DNA of 64,000 bases from Bacillus inaquosorum KCTC 13429 (GCF_000332645.1 NZ_AMXN01000004.1:248001-312000), one strand, 5' to 3'; counted from the first letter of the stretch, positions 1 through 7,642 are shown. The notes: a model not told the origin generated them from the letters alone. Numbers and translations are program-made.

Positions 1-387
1 TAATGGCGGATCGATTCACAAAATGCTGAGCGGCTATTTCTTTTGCGGAAAAAGGCTTTACATTCATTAATAAGTCATAAGCAATTTGGAGCATTCTTTC
101 TTCATCGGTCCGCTGCCTTGAATGAAAATGTTCAGTATGTAATTGTTGGCTTAGCCAGGCCCTTTCCTGATCTTCTATATGTAAATAGACGCCTAATCCC
201 GGTTTCCGAATGAGCTGAGCATGAGAATGTTCATTAAGATAATCCTCGATCGCTTTCAAATCATTCCTGATCGTTTTTTCAGAACACTGTACCCGGTCTG
301 CGAAATCTTGCACAACTAAATAGTCATCAGGCTCAGATAACAACAGATACAAAATCTCTTTTTGTCTTGTATTTATGTATTCCATCT
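1..387 (-). CDS. manR: PRD-family mannose operon activator ManR, N-terminal fragment
   Basis: Only the first part of the gene is in the window; it runs off the left edge. The visible protein starts with a winged-helix module (KEILYLLLSEPDDYLVVQDF, then CSEKTIRNDLK), as in BglG/MtlR-type activators. ManR activates mannose uptake genes and is controlled by PTS phosphorylation. Odd point: the ATG at 387 has a good ribosome site (GGAAGG) but is out of frame with the conserved protein, separated from it by a run of seven A on the coding strand (359-365). Read from 387 the frame stops at a TAG soon after. The conserved frame stays open up to an ATG at 418, which has no ribosome site. A frameshift, sequencing error or slippage is possible. 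The name comes from sequence resemblance and map position. Confidence 0.75.
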
Positions 388-448
388 GTTTTTCTATCCT
401 TCCTGTCAGTATCCATTTGAGCAAATTGATAGTATAAGTATACTATAT

Positions 449-468
449 AAGAAACCGTTTACATTATA
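449..468 (-). promoter_or_regulatory. manR promoter -10 overlapped by a cre site
   Basis: On the minus strand a TATAAT -10 (463-468) overlaps a catabolite-response element reading ATGTAAACGGTTTCTT (449-464), a close match to the CcpA consensus. Binding there would block RNA polymerase when glucose is present, which fits the known catabolite repression of manR. Confidence 0.6.
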
Positions 469-587
469 CAGCAGAATCATAGAGCCAAAAGTTTCGTTTT
501 TTACCGAAGCTTCCGGAAAAAAGGGTTTTTTATGTTTTTGAGTTAACTGTCTTAGTAATCGTGAAAGACACTCTGAAATTTAAAAGA

Positions 588-644
588 TAAAAAAACGGAC
601 ACCAATCCAAAGCACAGAGTTCTGTGTCCAATGATCAGTGTCCG
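588..644 (-). terminator. Nested-hairpin terminator
   Basis: Outer arms CGGACAC (596-602) and GTGTCCG (638-644) enclose an inner hairpin CACAGA/TCTGTG (613-626). On the minus strand a T run follows (588-595). It lies just downstream of the 678-998 gene and would end its transcript before manR. Confidence 0.6.
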
Positions 645-677
645 CAGGCTTTCGGTCTTGGACCTATTCAAATTTTT

Positions 678-998
678 TTAGGGCCCTGTTCCACAGCTAA
701 CTTTGTATTCACCATCTGATGCTTGTTTTGAATAGCATAAGTGAGGAGTTTGTCCTGTTTCATCTTTCCAATCCATCCAATTTACATAATAAAGATTCCC
801 AGATTCATTGTCTCCTTCTCTTTTTTGGAGAACGGCAAAGTAGCTTTGGTAGGGATATCCCCTTTTATACATTTCGTGTCTGATTGCTCCTTTTTCAGAA
901 GCAGCTGTAAAGACAACAGGAGATAAAACCGGTAGTGCTATCAAAATAACTAGAAGTGCCGCTAAAAGAGAAAGTATAATTTTAGTTTTCTTTTTCAT
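678..998 (-). CDS. Small exported protein of unknown function
   Basis: A 106-residue protein with a lysine-rich start (MKKKTK) and a hydrophobic stretch at about residues 7-32, either a signal peptide or a membrane anchor. The remaining ~70 residues are hydrophilic and hold two cysteines (LCYS and VSCGTG near the end) that could form a disulfide outside the cell. I do not recognise the family. The gene has its own terminator at 588-644. The ribosome site is weak (AAAGG about 14 nt upstream of the ATG). It is AT-rich and sits in the accessory segment between manR and tRNA-Val. Confidence 0.55.
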   Translation of the reverse strand: MKKKTKIILSLLAALLVILIALPVLSPVVFTAASEKGAIRHEMYKRGYPYQSYFAVLQKREGDNESGNLYYVNWMDWKDETGQTPHLCYSKQASDGEYKVSCGTGP

Positions 999-1188
999 TT
1001 TTTTCTACACTGCCTTTTAACATCTATTACATGTATTTTATTCTCCAACAAAGTTTATTATATTCTCATATAGCTTACATTAGTATTTTTACCAGTTGGC
1101 AGAGTTGGACAACAATCCGCCAACATTTTTCCACTGAATTACAGTGGTTGATTCTTAGTCTTTGAATGTCTCTTTTGAAGATGTCTTT

Positions 1189-1470
1189 TTACTCATTCAC
1201 ATTGCTTTTCATTAGCCATTCTACTTCCGTTAATTCTTGTTTTTGAACGTCTTTTGTGTGTTTTTTCGTGAAATGGTCTTTAACAGCTTCTTCGTTTTCC
1301 CAAATCTCCCAAAGCATTATTTTGCGTTCTGATGGTTCAAGCGGATAAGCATGGAATGTAATACATCCTTCTTCTTTGTTAGTTTCTTCCTCAAGTTTTT
1401 TGAATTCCTTCATTATCTCATTAAGGTCTTTATCACTGATGATTTTTAAGCATGCGGTTATGTAATGCAT
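1189..1470 (-). CDS. yjcS: Antibiotic-biosynthesis-monooxygenase-fold protein YjcS
   Basis: A single ABM-type ferredoxin-like domain of 93 residues, seen as YITACLKI (first strand), EEGCITFHAYPL and ERKIMLWEIWENEEAVKDHF, the family signature that ends in a helix and a conserved H. Such proteins are small cofactor-free oxygenases or dimeric stress proteins acting on quinol-like or aromatic compounds; the substrate here is unknown. ATG 1470 is preferred over the TTG at 1473 because GGGGG lies 7 nt upstream of it. In 168 yjcS lies in the same accessory interval, and the neighbours yjcM-yjcR that I remember there are absent here. Confidence 0.7.
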   Translation of the reverse strand: MHYITACLKIISDKDLNEIMKEFKKLEEETNKEEGCITFHAYPLEPSERKIMLWEIWENEEAVKDHFTKKHTKDVQKQELTEVEWLMKSNVNE

Positions 1471-1648
1471 CAAAATTCCCCCTCTTCACAACATTTTATG
1501 ACTTTTCATTATAACATTTTTCTAAAAATAAAAACGCAAATCCCCGAATTACGCCAGTTCAAATTATATTAAAAGTAATTTATTAAATATGGCTCAATAG
1601 CAACTGCATATCCTTTATATAAAAAACCAAAGGAATGATTGATTTATC

Positions 1649-1990
1649 ATGGAATATTCATTTGAATTTAAAAGAGACCCTTTAGGGTACTTAAGAGTAG
1701 TTCTTCCTACAGAACTAGAATACTTTTCTGATTTCATTGAAGACATTGTTTCGGTGGATGAAGCTGATGAATACTTAAAAATTATTCAAGAAGTATTGGA
1801 TGGCTCTTCTGAAGAATATAAGATTCAATTAAACACCACCATTGCATATATAAAAAAAGATCTAACAGTCGTAGAACACCTTTATACAGAAAGTGAAAAC
1901 GACAAAAGTTCCATGGAAACAGAAAAATTTAAAAACCTTATGCTTGTTTGGAGAGACAAGATCCCAGAAAGGTATAAGAGCATTGATTGA
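1649..1990 (+). CDS. Small acidic protein, possible immunity-type
   Basis: A 113-residue acidic soluble protein (MEYSFEFKRDPLGYLRVVLP at the start, many Glu and Asp in the middle) without signal peptide or membrane segment. Its size, acidity and place inside phage-lysin debris resemble immunity proteins that neutralise polymorphic toxins, but I recognise no specific family and see no cognate toxin in the window. It is on the strand opposite to yjcS and the amidase remnants and is followed by a hairpin terminator. Base composition is clearly more AT-rich than the core genes. The immunity role is inference. Confidence 0.55.
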   Translation: MEYSFEFKRDPLGYLRVVLPTELEYFSDFIEDIVSVDEADEYLKIIQEVLDGSSEEYKIQLNTTIAYIKKDLTVVEHLYTESENDKSSMETEKFKNLMLVWRDKIPERYKSID

Positions 1991-2120
1991 AACTTTTAGG
2001 TCCCTTGAAATTCAAGAGACAATTTTTTTTCTTCAATAGGGCTTCAATTTTCGCTTTAGTCTTAGGTCCGTAAATATTGTCCTGCCTAAGTCCCAGTATA
2101 GAATAGAAAACTGCACTCAT
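1938..2120 (-). pseudogene. Remnant of a phage amidase C-terminal peptidoglycan-binding domain (copy 1)
   Basis: The minus-strand frame encodes GLRQDNIYGPKTKAKIEALL, the end of a PG_binding_1 repeat as found at the C-terminus of phage N-acetylmuramoyl-L-alanine amidases (XlyA/XlyB/BlyA type). No catalytic domain is attached, and the frame runs on past the expected end into sequence with no resemblance to the family. It lies opposite the 3' end of the 1649-1990 gene. A second copy of the same module, in the same orientation, is at 2725-2920. Confidence 0.55.
2002..2030 (+). terminator. Terminator after the 1649-1990 gene
   Basis: A stem built on CCTTGAA/TTCAAG(A)G is followed by eight T (2023-2030). 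It overlaps the 3' part of the opposing lysin remnant. Confidence 0.6.
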
Positions 2121-2362
2121 TTTGTTTTAAAATAAAGTATGGAACGCATATAGTTGTTATTGCTGGCTGTATGTGCAACTTAATGTCTTTTTACTTTGGA
2201 GAAGCATTACGTTTAATACTCTTACAAAAATTCTTTTCTGACATAATTAGGTTTTATGAGTGATGCTTCATTGTATCTTGAATAGTTCGCTCAAAGTTCA
2301 AATAAAAATTCTTAAATTAAGTCCTTTGTTGTATATATTAATTTTAAGAAAAGGAGGGATTT

Positions 2363-2530
2363 GTGATTTTTTATTATGAAGTAATTTGTATAAGTTGCAG
2401 TAAAAAATTTAGAGTATATGAAGGCACATTGAAATATAAGCAATTTAAAGAAAATATGAAAGGAAAATATACTTGTGAAGAATGTGGTCATAACATACGT
2501 TTAGAGGCTATAAAAAACTTTTTTAAATAA
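2363..2530 (+). CDS. 55-residue zinc-ribbon peptide
   Basis: GTG start with a strong ribosome site (AAGGAGGG, 2351-2358) and 55 codons. Two cysteine pairs, ICISCS (residues 8-13) and TCEECG (residues 37-42), are spaced as in a zinc ribbon. The rest is lysine-rich. A hairpin terminator follows at 2583-2611, so this is a complete small transcription unit. The function is unknown; small phage and defence-related adaptors often have this form. I know of no gene name for it. Confidence 0.6.
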   Translation: MIFYYEVICISCSKKFRVYEGTLKYKQFKENMKGKYTCEECGHNIRLEAIKNFFK

Positions 2531-2582
2531 CATTTTTTAAAGAATTTCTGATAATTCACAGTATGTTAACTATAAAACTGCA

Positions 2583-2611
2583 AAAGCCTGGTTTAATAGG
2601 CTTTCTTTTTT
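2583..2611 (+). terminator. Terminator of the zinc-ribbon gene
   Basis: AAAGCCT/AGGCTTT stem (2583-2589 and 2598-2604) followed by a T run. Confidence 0.7.
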
Positions 2612-2613
2612 GC

Positions 2614-2645
2614 ATAAAAAAACCCTCGGTTTATTTATCGAGGGT
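2614..2645 (-). terminator. Minus-strand terminator after lysin remnant copy 2
   Basis: ACCCTCG/CGAGGGT stem (2622-2628 and 2639-2645) followed on the minus strand by seven T. It probably ended the original amidase transcript. Confidence 0.7.
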
Positions 2646-2724
2646 AGATTTTTATGCTTAAACGTCCTTTTTATTCTAATTGGTACAAAAACACGAGATT
2701 TTTCAACCTCGAAAATTCACAAAC

Positions 2725-2920
2725 TTATTTTAAAAGCTTTTCAAATTTCGCCTTTGTTTTTGGCCCATAAATGCCATCAGCATTTAGACCATTCACTGAC
2801 TGAAACCGCTTGACTGCATTTTCTGTTTTGGGTCCATACACGCCATCAATGCCGTTATTCTTCGCCCCTTTATCTGGATAGTAAAACACTTTAACCAGTT
2901 CGATCCTAGAAACCTAGCAC
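2725..2920 (-). pseudogene. Remnant of a phage amidase C-terminus with two peptidoglycan-binding repeats (copy 2)
   Basis: The minus-strand frame reads ELVKVFYYPDKGAKNNG, then DGVYGPKTENAVKRFQ, then DGIYGPKTKAKFEKLLK and a stop at 2725-2727. These are two tandem PG_binding_1 repeats, the cell-wall anchor of XlyA-like N-acetylmuramoyl-L-alanine amidases. Upstream the frame is closed by a TAG and no amidase domain precedes it, so only the tail survives. It lies about 140 bp from tRNA-Val, a common integration target, and points to a decayed prophage. Confidence 0.65.
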
Positions 2921-2961
2921 AAAAACAGAGTTGATTTTGAATTCTCCTTCAAAATCAGCTC

Positions 2962-2993
2962 AAAAAAATAAATTCATCCCCAATTCGATGAAT
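2962..2993 (-). terminator. Hairpin with T tract
   Basis: ATTCATC/GATGAAT stem (2972-2978 and 2987-2993), followed on the minus strand by a T-rich tract. A second hairpin, GATTTTGAA/TTCAAAATC, lies just beyond at about 2933-2957. Both lie between the tRNA and the lysin remnant. Confidence 0.4.
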
Positions 2994-3024
2994 GATGACA
3001 AAATCAATCAATAAATAAGTAAAG

Positions 3025-3050
3025 TAAAAAACCCTTGCTACGCAAGGGTT
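3025..3050 (-). terminator. tRNA-Val terminator
   Basis: AACCCTTG/CAAGGGTT stem (3030-3037 and 3043-3050) directly after the tRNA on the minus strand, followed by TTTTTAC. Confidence 0.8.
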
Positions 3051-3057
3051 TAAGCTA

Positions 3058-3130
3058 TGATTCCGACTGGGCTCGAACCAGCGACCTCTACCCTGTCAAG
3101 GTAGCGCTCTCCCAGCTGAGCTACGGAATC
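3058..3130 (-). tRNA. tRNA-Val (anticodon GAC)
   Basis: The minus strand folds into a 73-nt tRNA: acceptor arm GATTCCG/CGGAATC, D arm GCTC...GAGC, anticodon stem CTACC/GGTAG with loop TTGACAG (anticodon GAC, reading GUC), T arm CTGG-TTCGAGC-CCAG, and discriminator A. CCA is not encoded. It corresponds to the solitary trnSL-Val gene of B. subtilis. The accessory segment with phage remnants starts directly downstream, consistent with use as an integration site. Confidence 0.93.
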
Positions 3131-3303
3131 ATGATATGTATGTGTTGCTGGGTATGTTGTTGTCTTTCTGACAAGTTCTATTATATTACCTTCCCTTCTA
3201 TTCGTCAACTGCTTTTTTAGAAAAACTTTTTTTCGGACTTGCTGTTCTGTTCCTCGGCCATTATAATATGTCTTAATTTTCTAATAATAGGGGTGATGGG
3301 GTT

Positions 3304-4494
3304 TTGCATTCTTTGATTTCTTCTGATGATGTTTGGGTATTATGGGGGTTTATTGCGGTGTGGGCGGCAGTGAGCATTGGGCTGGAGCAGCGCTTTAAGT
3401 GGGCGTCCGCTGTGTCTGGCGCTATTATCGCGCTGGCAGGTGCAATGGTGTTTACAAATATAGGGGTGCTTCCTGTTGAATCGCCTGTATACGATACCGT
3501 ATGGTCTTATGTGGTACCGCTGGCGATACCCCTTTTGCTGTTTCAGATCAATGTGCGGCAGATTTTTAAGGAAAGCAGGCGTTTGCTGTTTATATTTCTG
3601 ATTAGCTCCGCTGGAACTGTGCTCGGCAGCATCCTTGCTTTTTTTCTACTCAAACAGCATATTCCTTATTTAGATAAAATCGGCGGGATGATCAGCGCCT
3701 CTTATATCGGCGGCGGGATCAATTTTGCGGCGATGGCGGCAAAATTTGAGACACCGGGGGAATATGTGTCGGCTACCGTTGTGGCTGATAATTTTATGAT
3801 GGCGCTTTTGTTTTTTATATTAATCAGCATTCCTGCACTTAAATGGTTTCAGCGGCACTATGCCATGCCGTTTGAGGAGAAAGTGAAAGCCGATGGAAAC
3901 AGCAGAAACAGTGCAGAAAGCTATTGGAAACGGAAGGACATTTCCTTAAAGGATATCGCTTTCAATGCCGGTGCTGCTTTTGCGCTTGTTGCGGTTAGTG
4001 TGAAGATTTCCGGCTATTTTAAAAACATTTTTTCTCATCCTCTTTTGACCGGAACGCTTGGCGATCAATACCTGATGCTTACGTCTTTAACGGTTCTTAT
4101 CATTTTTCTTTTCCCGCGTTTTTTTGAAAGGCTCAATGGATCTCAGGAGCTTGGAACCTTTTTGATTTATTTATTTTTTGTGGTGATCGGCATTCCTGCA
4201 GATCTGCGCTTAATCGTCACCAATGCGCCTCTTATTCTCTTATTTGTCTTTATCATTGCGATCAGCAATTTAGCGGTTTCCTTAGCCGTCGGAAAATTGT
4301 TCCGCGTGCGGCTTGAAGAAATTCTGCTCGCCGTCAACGCTACTGTCGGAGGGCCCACGACCGCGGCTGCGATGGCAATTGCCAAGGGATGGCGGGAGCT
4401 TGTCGCCCCGATCATGCTTGTCGGTACGCTTGGCTACTTAATTGGTAACTATGTCGGCACCTTTATGGGAAATTGGTTTTCTTCCTTTTTATAA
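3304..4494 (+). CDS. yjcL: DUF819 family membrane protein YjcL
   Basis: A 396-residue polytopic membrane protein with about ten hydrophobic segments. The glycine-rich stretches SASYIGGGINFAAMAAKF (mid-N half) and NATVGGPTTAAAMAIAKGW (near the C-terminus) are repeated signature loops of the DUF819 family, which resembles secondary transporters; the substrate is unknown. A TTG start is used, with GGGGTGATGGGG upstream. It is separated by the tRNA from the accessory segment and belongs to the core genome. Confidence 0.85.
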   Translation: MHSLISSDDVWVLWGFIAVWAAVSIGLEQRFKWASAVSGAIIALAGAMVFTNIGVLPVESPVYDTVWSYVVPLAIPLLLFQINVRQIFKESRRLLFIFLISSAGTVLGSILAFFLLKQHIPYLDKIGGMISASYIGGGINFAAMAAKFETPGEYVSATVVADNFMMALLFFILISIPALKWFQRHYAMPFEEKVKADGNSRNSAESYWKRKDISLKDIAFNAGAAFALVAVSVKISGYFKNIFSHPLLTGTLGDQYLMLTSLTVLIIFLFPRFFERLNGSQELGTFLIYLFFVVIGIPADLRLIVTNAPLILLFVFIIAISNLAVSLAVGKLFRVRLEEILLAVNATVGGPTTAAAMAIAKGWRELVAPIMLVGTLGYLIGNYVGTFMGNWFSSFL

Positions 4495-4563
4495 AAAGGA
4501 TATTTGCAGTTTCCTGAGAATAATGTAAGAGGAATGCCGACATGAGAACGGAGAGATCAATGT

Positions 4564-5106
4564 ATGTTAAAAGGAAATACCATTTATGTAAGACCTTTAG
4601 AAGTAAAGGATGCGGAAGAAAATCTGCGGCTGCAAAGCGAAAACCAAGATTTTTTCGAACAGTTTTCCATGATTCGCGCAGACGATTATTATACGATTGA
4701 GGGGCAAAGAAAACGAATAACCGAGTACCAGCAAAGACTGGAGAAAGATGAAGAATATTATTTTGGCATTTTTACAGTCTCGGACGATACATTAATCGGG
4801 ACGGTTTCGCTCTTTCAAATCATCCGCGGGGCGCTGCAAACTGCGTTCATCGGGTATTTTTTAGACAAATCCCACAATGGAAAGGGACTCATGACAGAGG
4901 CGGTCAGATTGATTGTTGATTATGCGTTCCACGAATTGAAACTGCATCGCATTGAAGCCGGTGTGATGCCCCGTAACCTCGGGTCCATGCGCGTATTGGA
5001 AAAAGCCGGATTTCATAAAGAGGGCATTGCCCGAAAAAATGTAAAAATCAATGGCGTTTGGGAGGATCATCAAGTTCTCGCGATTCTGAATCCTGATGAT
5101 GAATAA
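4564..5106 (+). CDS. yjcK: GNAT acetyltransferase YjcK (RimJ-like)
   Basis: A 180-residue GNAT fold of the ribosomal-protein-alanine N-acetyltransferase type. Motif A is seen as GYFLDKSHNGKGLMTEAV at about residue 100, followed by HRIEAGVMPRNLGSMRVLEKAGF, the family's hallmark helix and strand. It should transfer acetyl from acetyl-CoA to an amino group; a ribosomal N-terminus is the family prediction and is not shown here. The ribosome site is GGAGA, and the gene ends at a strong bidirectional terminator shared with metC. Confidence 0.85.
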   Translation: MLKGNTIYVRPLEVKDAEENLRLQSENQDFFEQFSMIRADDYYTIEGQRKRITEYQQRLEKDEEYYFGIFTVSDDTLIGTVSLFQIIRGALQTAFIGYFLDKSHNGKGLMTEAVRLIVDYAFHELKLHRIEAGVMPRNLGSMRVLEKAGFHKEGIARKNVKINGVWEDHQVLAILNPDDE

Positions 5107-5107
5107 C

Positions 5108-5140
5108 AAAAGAAGCCGGGCTATCGCCGGCTTCTTTTTT
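5108..5140. terminator. Bidirectional terminator yjcK / metC
   Basis: AGAAGCCGG/CCGGCTTCT stem with T on the plus side and A on the other, so it serves both converging genes. Confidence 0.85.
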
Positions 5141-6311
5141 AACGGACCGCCACTGGGGCAATTTCTTTCAGCGCTTGTTTGAAATCACGTTCTAAATCAT
5201 CTGCATGTTCGACACCCACACTAAGACGGAGAAGGCCGTCTGTGATGCCTCGTTTTTCACGTTCTTCCTTAGGCATTGCCGCGTGAGACATCGTAGCAGG
5301 ATAGGACAAAATCGATTCCACTGCACCAAGGCTGACAGCGAAGACCGGAAGTGATACATTCTCTACTAATTTCTTAACGGCCTCTTTGCTTTCAAGCTCA
5401 AAAGATAGCACGGCGCCCGCTCCCGTTGACTGGCTCTTATGGGTTTCAGCACCCGGATGATCAGACAGCCCCGGATAATACACGCGTTTCACCGCCGGAT
5501 GCTTCTGGAAAAATTCTGCAAGCCGCTGCGCTGTTTGGCTCGCTTTTTCTAAACGGACCTGCAATGTTTTTAATCCGCGCAGCACGAGCCAGCAATCTTG
5601 CACGCCAAGGACGGCGCCGAACGAGTTTTGCAGCTTATACAGCTGCTTCCCAAGCTCTTCATCCTTGACAGCAGCCAGGCCTGACAGCACATCGCTGTGT
5701 CCGCTCAGAAATTTTGTTGCACTGTGAAGTACAATATCCACCCCGAGATCAAGCGGACGCTGCAGTGCCGGTGTCATAAATGTATTGTCCAGAAAGGTCA
5801 GACAGCCGTTTTCTTTGGCAAGCTGAACAACCGCTTTAATATCAGTGATCCCAAGTGTCGGATTTGACGGTGTCTCCATATTAATAACTTTTGTGTTCGG
5901 CTTGATATTCCGCGCTACTTCGTTTGTATCCGTCATGTCGACAAATGTATGCTCAATGCCAAACCGAGTCAGCACCTCTGTCACCATGCGGAAGGTTCCG
6001 CCGTATACATCTTCTGTCACAAGAACGTGATCGCCCTGTGACAGAAGTAAAAATGCTGTTGAGATCGCAGCCATGCCTGAACTGAAAGCAAATCCTCTCG
6101 TTCCGCCTTCCAGTGCGGCAATTGTTTCTTCAAGAGCCGTTCTGGTCGGCGTGCCTGAGCGGCTGTAATCATATGCGCCAAACTCTTCAAATGAAGATTG
6201 GTGAAAGGTCGATGCGTGCTGAATCGGTACACTGACCGCCCCTGTTGCGCCGTCTGTTTTAAATGGATTGTGCACGAGCTGGGTTTCCAGCGTCCAATTG
6301 TGATTACTCAA
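5139..6311 (-). CDS. metC: Cystathionine beta-lyase MetC
   Basis: A PLP enzyme of the Cys/Met metabolism family, 390 residues, that splits cystathionine into homocysteine, pyruvate and ammonia. Visible motifs: YDYSRSGTPTR near residue 48, LVTEDVYGGTFR, and the lysine that forms the Schiff base in LHSATKFLSGHSD (about residue 195). TTG start, overlapping the end of metI by 8 bp (6304-6311), so translation is coupled. It follows metI in one S-box controlled operon and completes the route from O-acetylhomoserine/cysteine to homocysteine. Confidence 0.93.
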   Translation of the reverse strand: MSNHNWTLETQLVHNPFKTDGATGAVSVPIQHASTFHQSSFEEFGAYDYSRSGTPTRTALEETIAALEGGTRGFAFSSGMAAISTAFLLLSQGDHVLVTEDVYGGTFRMVTEVLTRFGIEHTFVDMTDTNEVARNIKPNTKVINMETPSNPTLGITDIKAVVQLAKENGCLTFLDNTFMTPALQRPLDLGVDIVLHSATKFLSGHSDVLSGLAAVKDEELGKQLYKLQNSFGAVLGVQDCWLVLRGLKTLQVRLEKASQTAQRLAEFFQKHPAVKRVYYPGLSDHPGAETHKSQSTGAGAVLSFELESKEAVKKLVENVSLPVFAVSLGAVESILSYPATMSHAAMPKEEREKRGITDGLLRLSVGVEHADDLERDFKQALKEIAPVAVR

Positions 6312-7425
6312 ATGAAACAGCTCCCTCTTTGACCTGACATAACGCCTGTTTTAGGTCCTCTTTTAAATCTTCCGCATGTTCAATTCCGACCGAAAAACGC
6401 AGCAAACGATTGCAGACCCCGTTTGCGATGCGGATCTCTTCAGGAATATCCATGTGCGTCTGTGTGGCAGGGTATGTAATAAAGCTCTCCCCCCCGCCGA
6501 GACTTTCAGCAAAACAAATGGTCTTCAGCGCTTTTAAAAATGGGTTGACCCACTCTTCTTTTTGAAGACGGAAGGACAGCATGCCGCCTTTTCCGGGATA
6601 CAGTACATCGGCAATTTCATCCTGCTCTTCTAAAAACGCCGCAAGCTCCTGCGCGTTTGCCTGATGCTGGCGCATTCTGAGGCTCAGCGTCTTCATTCCT
6701 CTCATCAGAAGCCACGAATCGAACGGAGGCAGGACGGCGCCGATCGCATTTTGGTGTTGAAACATTTCCTCACCAAGCTGCTCATCCTTTACAACGACAA
6801 GTCCCGCAAGCAAGTCGTTATGCCCGCCTAAATACTTGGTTGCGCTGTGAATCACAATGTCAGCTCCCAGCTCAAGCGGACGCTGCAAGACCGGTGTATA
6901 AAATGTATTATCAACGATCAGCAGAAGACCGTGCTCTTTTGTAATCCGGGCGATCCTTTCAATATCCGCCTCCTGCATGAGCGGATTTGTCGGTGTTTCC
7001 ACAAACATCGCTTTTGTATTCGGCGTAATCTTAGAGCGTAAACAATCCTCATCGCTGAAATCATCATAATGAAAGGTCAATCCGTATTTTTTCCATTCAT
7101 TTTCAAACAGACGGTATGTGCCGCCATATAGGTCCGATGAAACGATCAGTTCATCTCCGCTTTTAAACAGCGCCATAATCGTTTGGATGGCTGCCATTCC
7201 CGAACTGAAGGCAAGCCCTCTCGCTCCGTTTTCTAAGTTGGCGATCGCGTCCTCAACAAGCTGGCGTGTCGGATTTTTCGTGCGGACATAATCAAATCCG
7301 GTTGATTCTCCGATCCCTCTGTGGCGGTATGCTGTTGATAAATAAATAGGAGGACTCACTGTCCCCGTTACTTCGTCGCTTCGGTTCCCGATTTGGGCTA
7401 ATTTCGTTTCAACGTGCTGTGACAT
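6304..7425 (-). CDS. metI: Cystathionine gamma-synthase / O-acetylhomoserine thiolyase MetI
   Basis: A 373-residue PLP enzyme paralogous to MetC. It joins an activated homoserine with cysteine, or with sulfide, to give cystathionine or homocysteine. Motifs: DYVRTKNPTRQ, SSDLYGGTYRLF, and the PLP lysine in IHSATKYLGGHND. I start it at the ATG at 7425 with GGAAGGTG upstream; a longer frame up to 7599 only reads through the riboswitch. Operon partner of metC. The leader carries a SAM riboswitch and terminator, so expression rises when S-adenosylmethionine is low. Confidence 0.93.
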   Translation of the reverse strand: MSQHVETKLAQIGNRSDEVTGTVSPPIYLSTAYRHRGIGESTGFDYVRTKNPTRQLVEDAIANLENGARGLAFSSGMAAIQTIMALFKSGDELIVSSDLYGGTYRLFENEWKKYGLTFHYDDFSDEDCLRSKITPNTKAMFVETPTNPLMQEADIERIARITKEHGLLLIVDNTFYTPVLQRPLELGADIVIHSATKYLGGHNDLLAGLVVVKDEQLGEEMFQHQNAIGAVLPPFDSWLLMRGMKTLSLRMRQHQANAQELAAFLEEQDEIADVLYPGKGGMLSFRLQKEEWVNPFLKALKTICFAESLGGGESFITYPATQTHMDIPEEIRIANGVCNRLLRFSVGIEHAEDLKEDLKQALCQVKEGAVSFE

Positions 7426-7449
7426 ATAGCTGACACCTTCCCTTTTCAT

Positions 7450-7486
7450 AATAAAAAACCCCTTCTTCATAAGAAGAAGGGGTTTA
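7450..7486 (-). terminator. S-box terminator of metI
   Basis: AACCCCTTCTTC/GAAGAAGGGGTT stem, followed on the minus strand by six T. This is the SAM-dependent transcription terminator of the leader. Confidence 0.88.
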
Positions 7487-7496
7487 ACGCTTCTTC

Positions 7497-7614
7497 TTAT
7501 CTTCCAAGCATAAAAAACGCTTGCTGGATTTAGCACCTTGGCGTTTTGCATATGCAAAACAAGCCGGTTGCTGAGGTTTCTAAGGGCCAGTCCCTCCACC
7601 TCTCACGATAAGAA
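7497..7614 (-). promoter_or_regulatory. SAM-I (S-box) riboswitch of metI-metC
   Basis: The minus strand shows the conserved S-box core: CTTATCGTGAGAGGTGGAGG, then GGCCC, CAGCAACC, AAGGTGCTAAATCC and the closing GATAAG. SAM binding to this aptamer class stabilises the downstream terminator. It fits the methionine-synthesis genes that follow. Confidence 0.95.
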
Positions 7615-7642
7615 ATATCGATTTCAATTTTCTGATTGTTTT

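Noticed and set aside
3035..3220. 61-codon frame across the tRNA-Val region
   Set aside because: It runs through the tRNA and has no coding features.
7426..7599. N-terminal extension of metI by 58 codons
   Set aside because: The stretch is the SAM riboswitch and its terminator; the true ATG at 7425 has a ribosome site.
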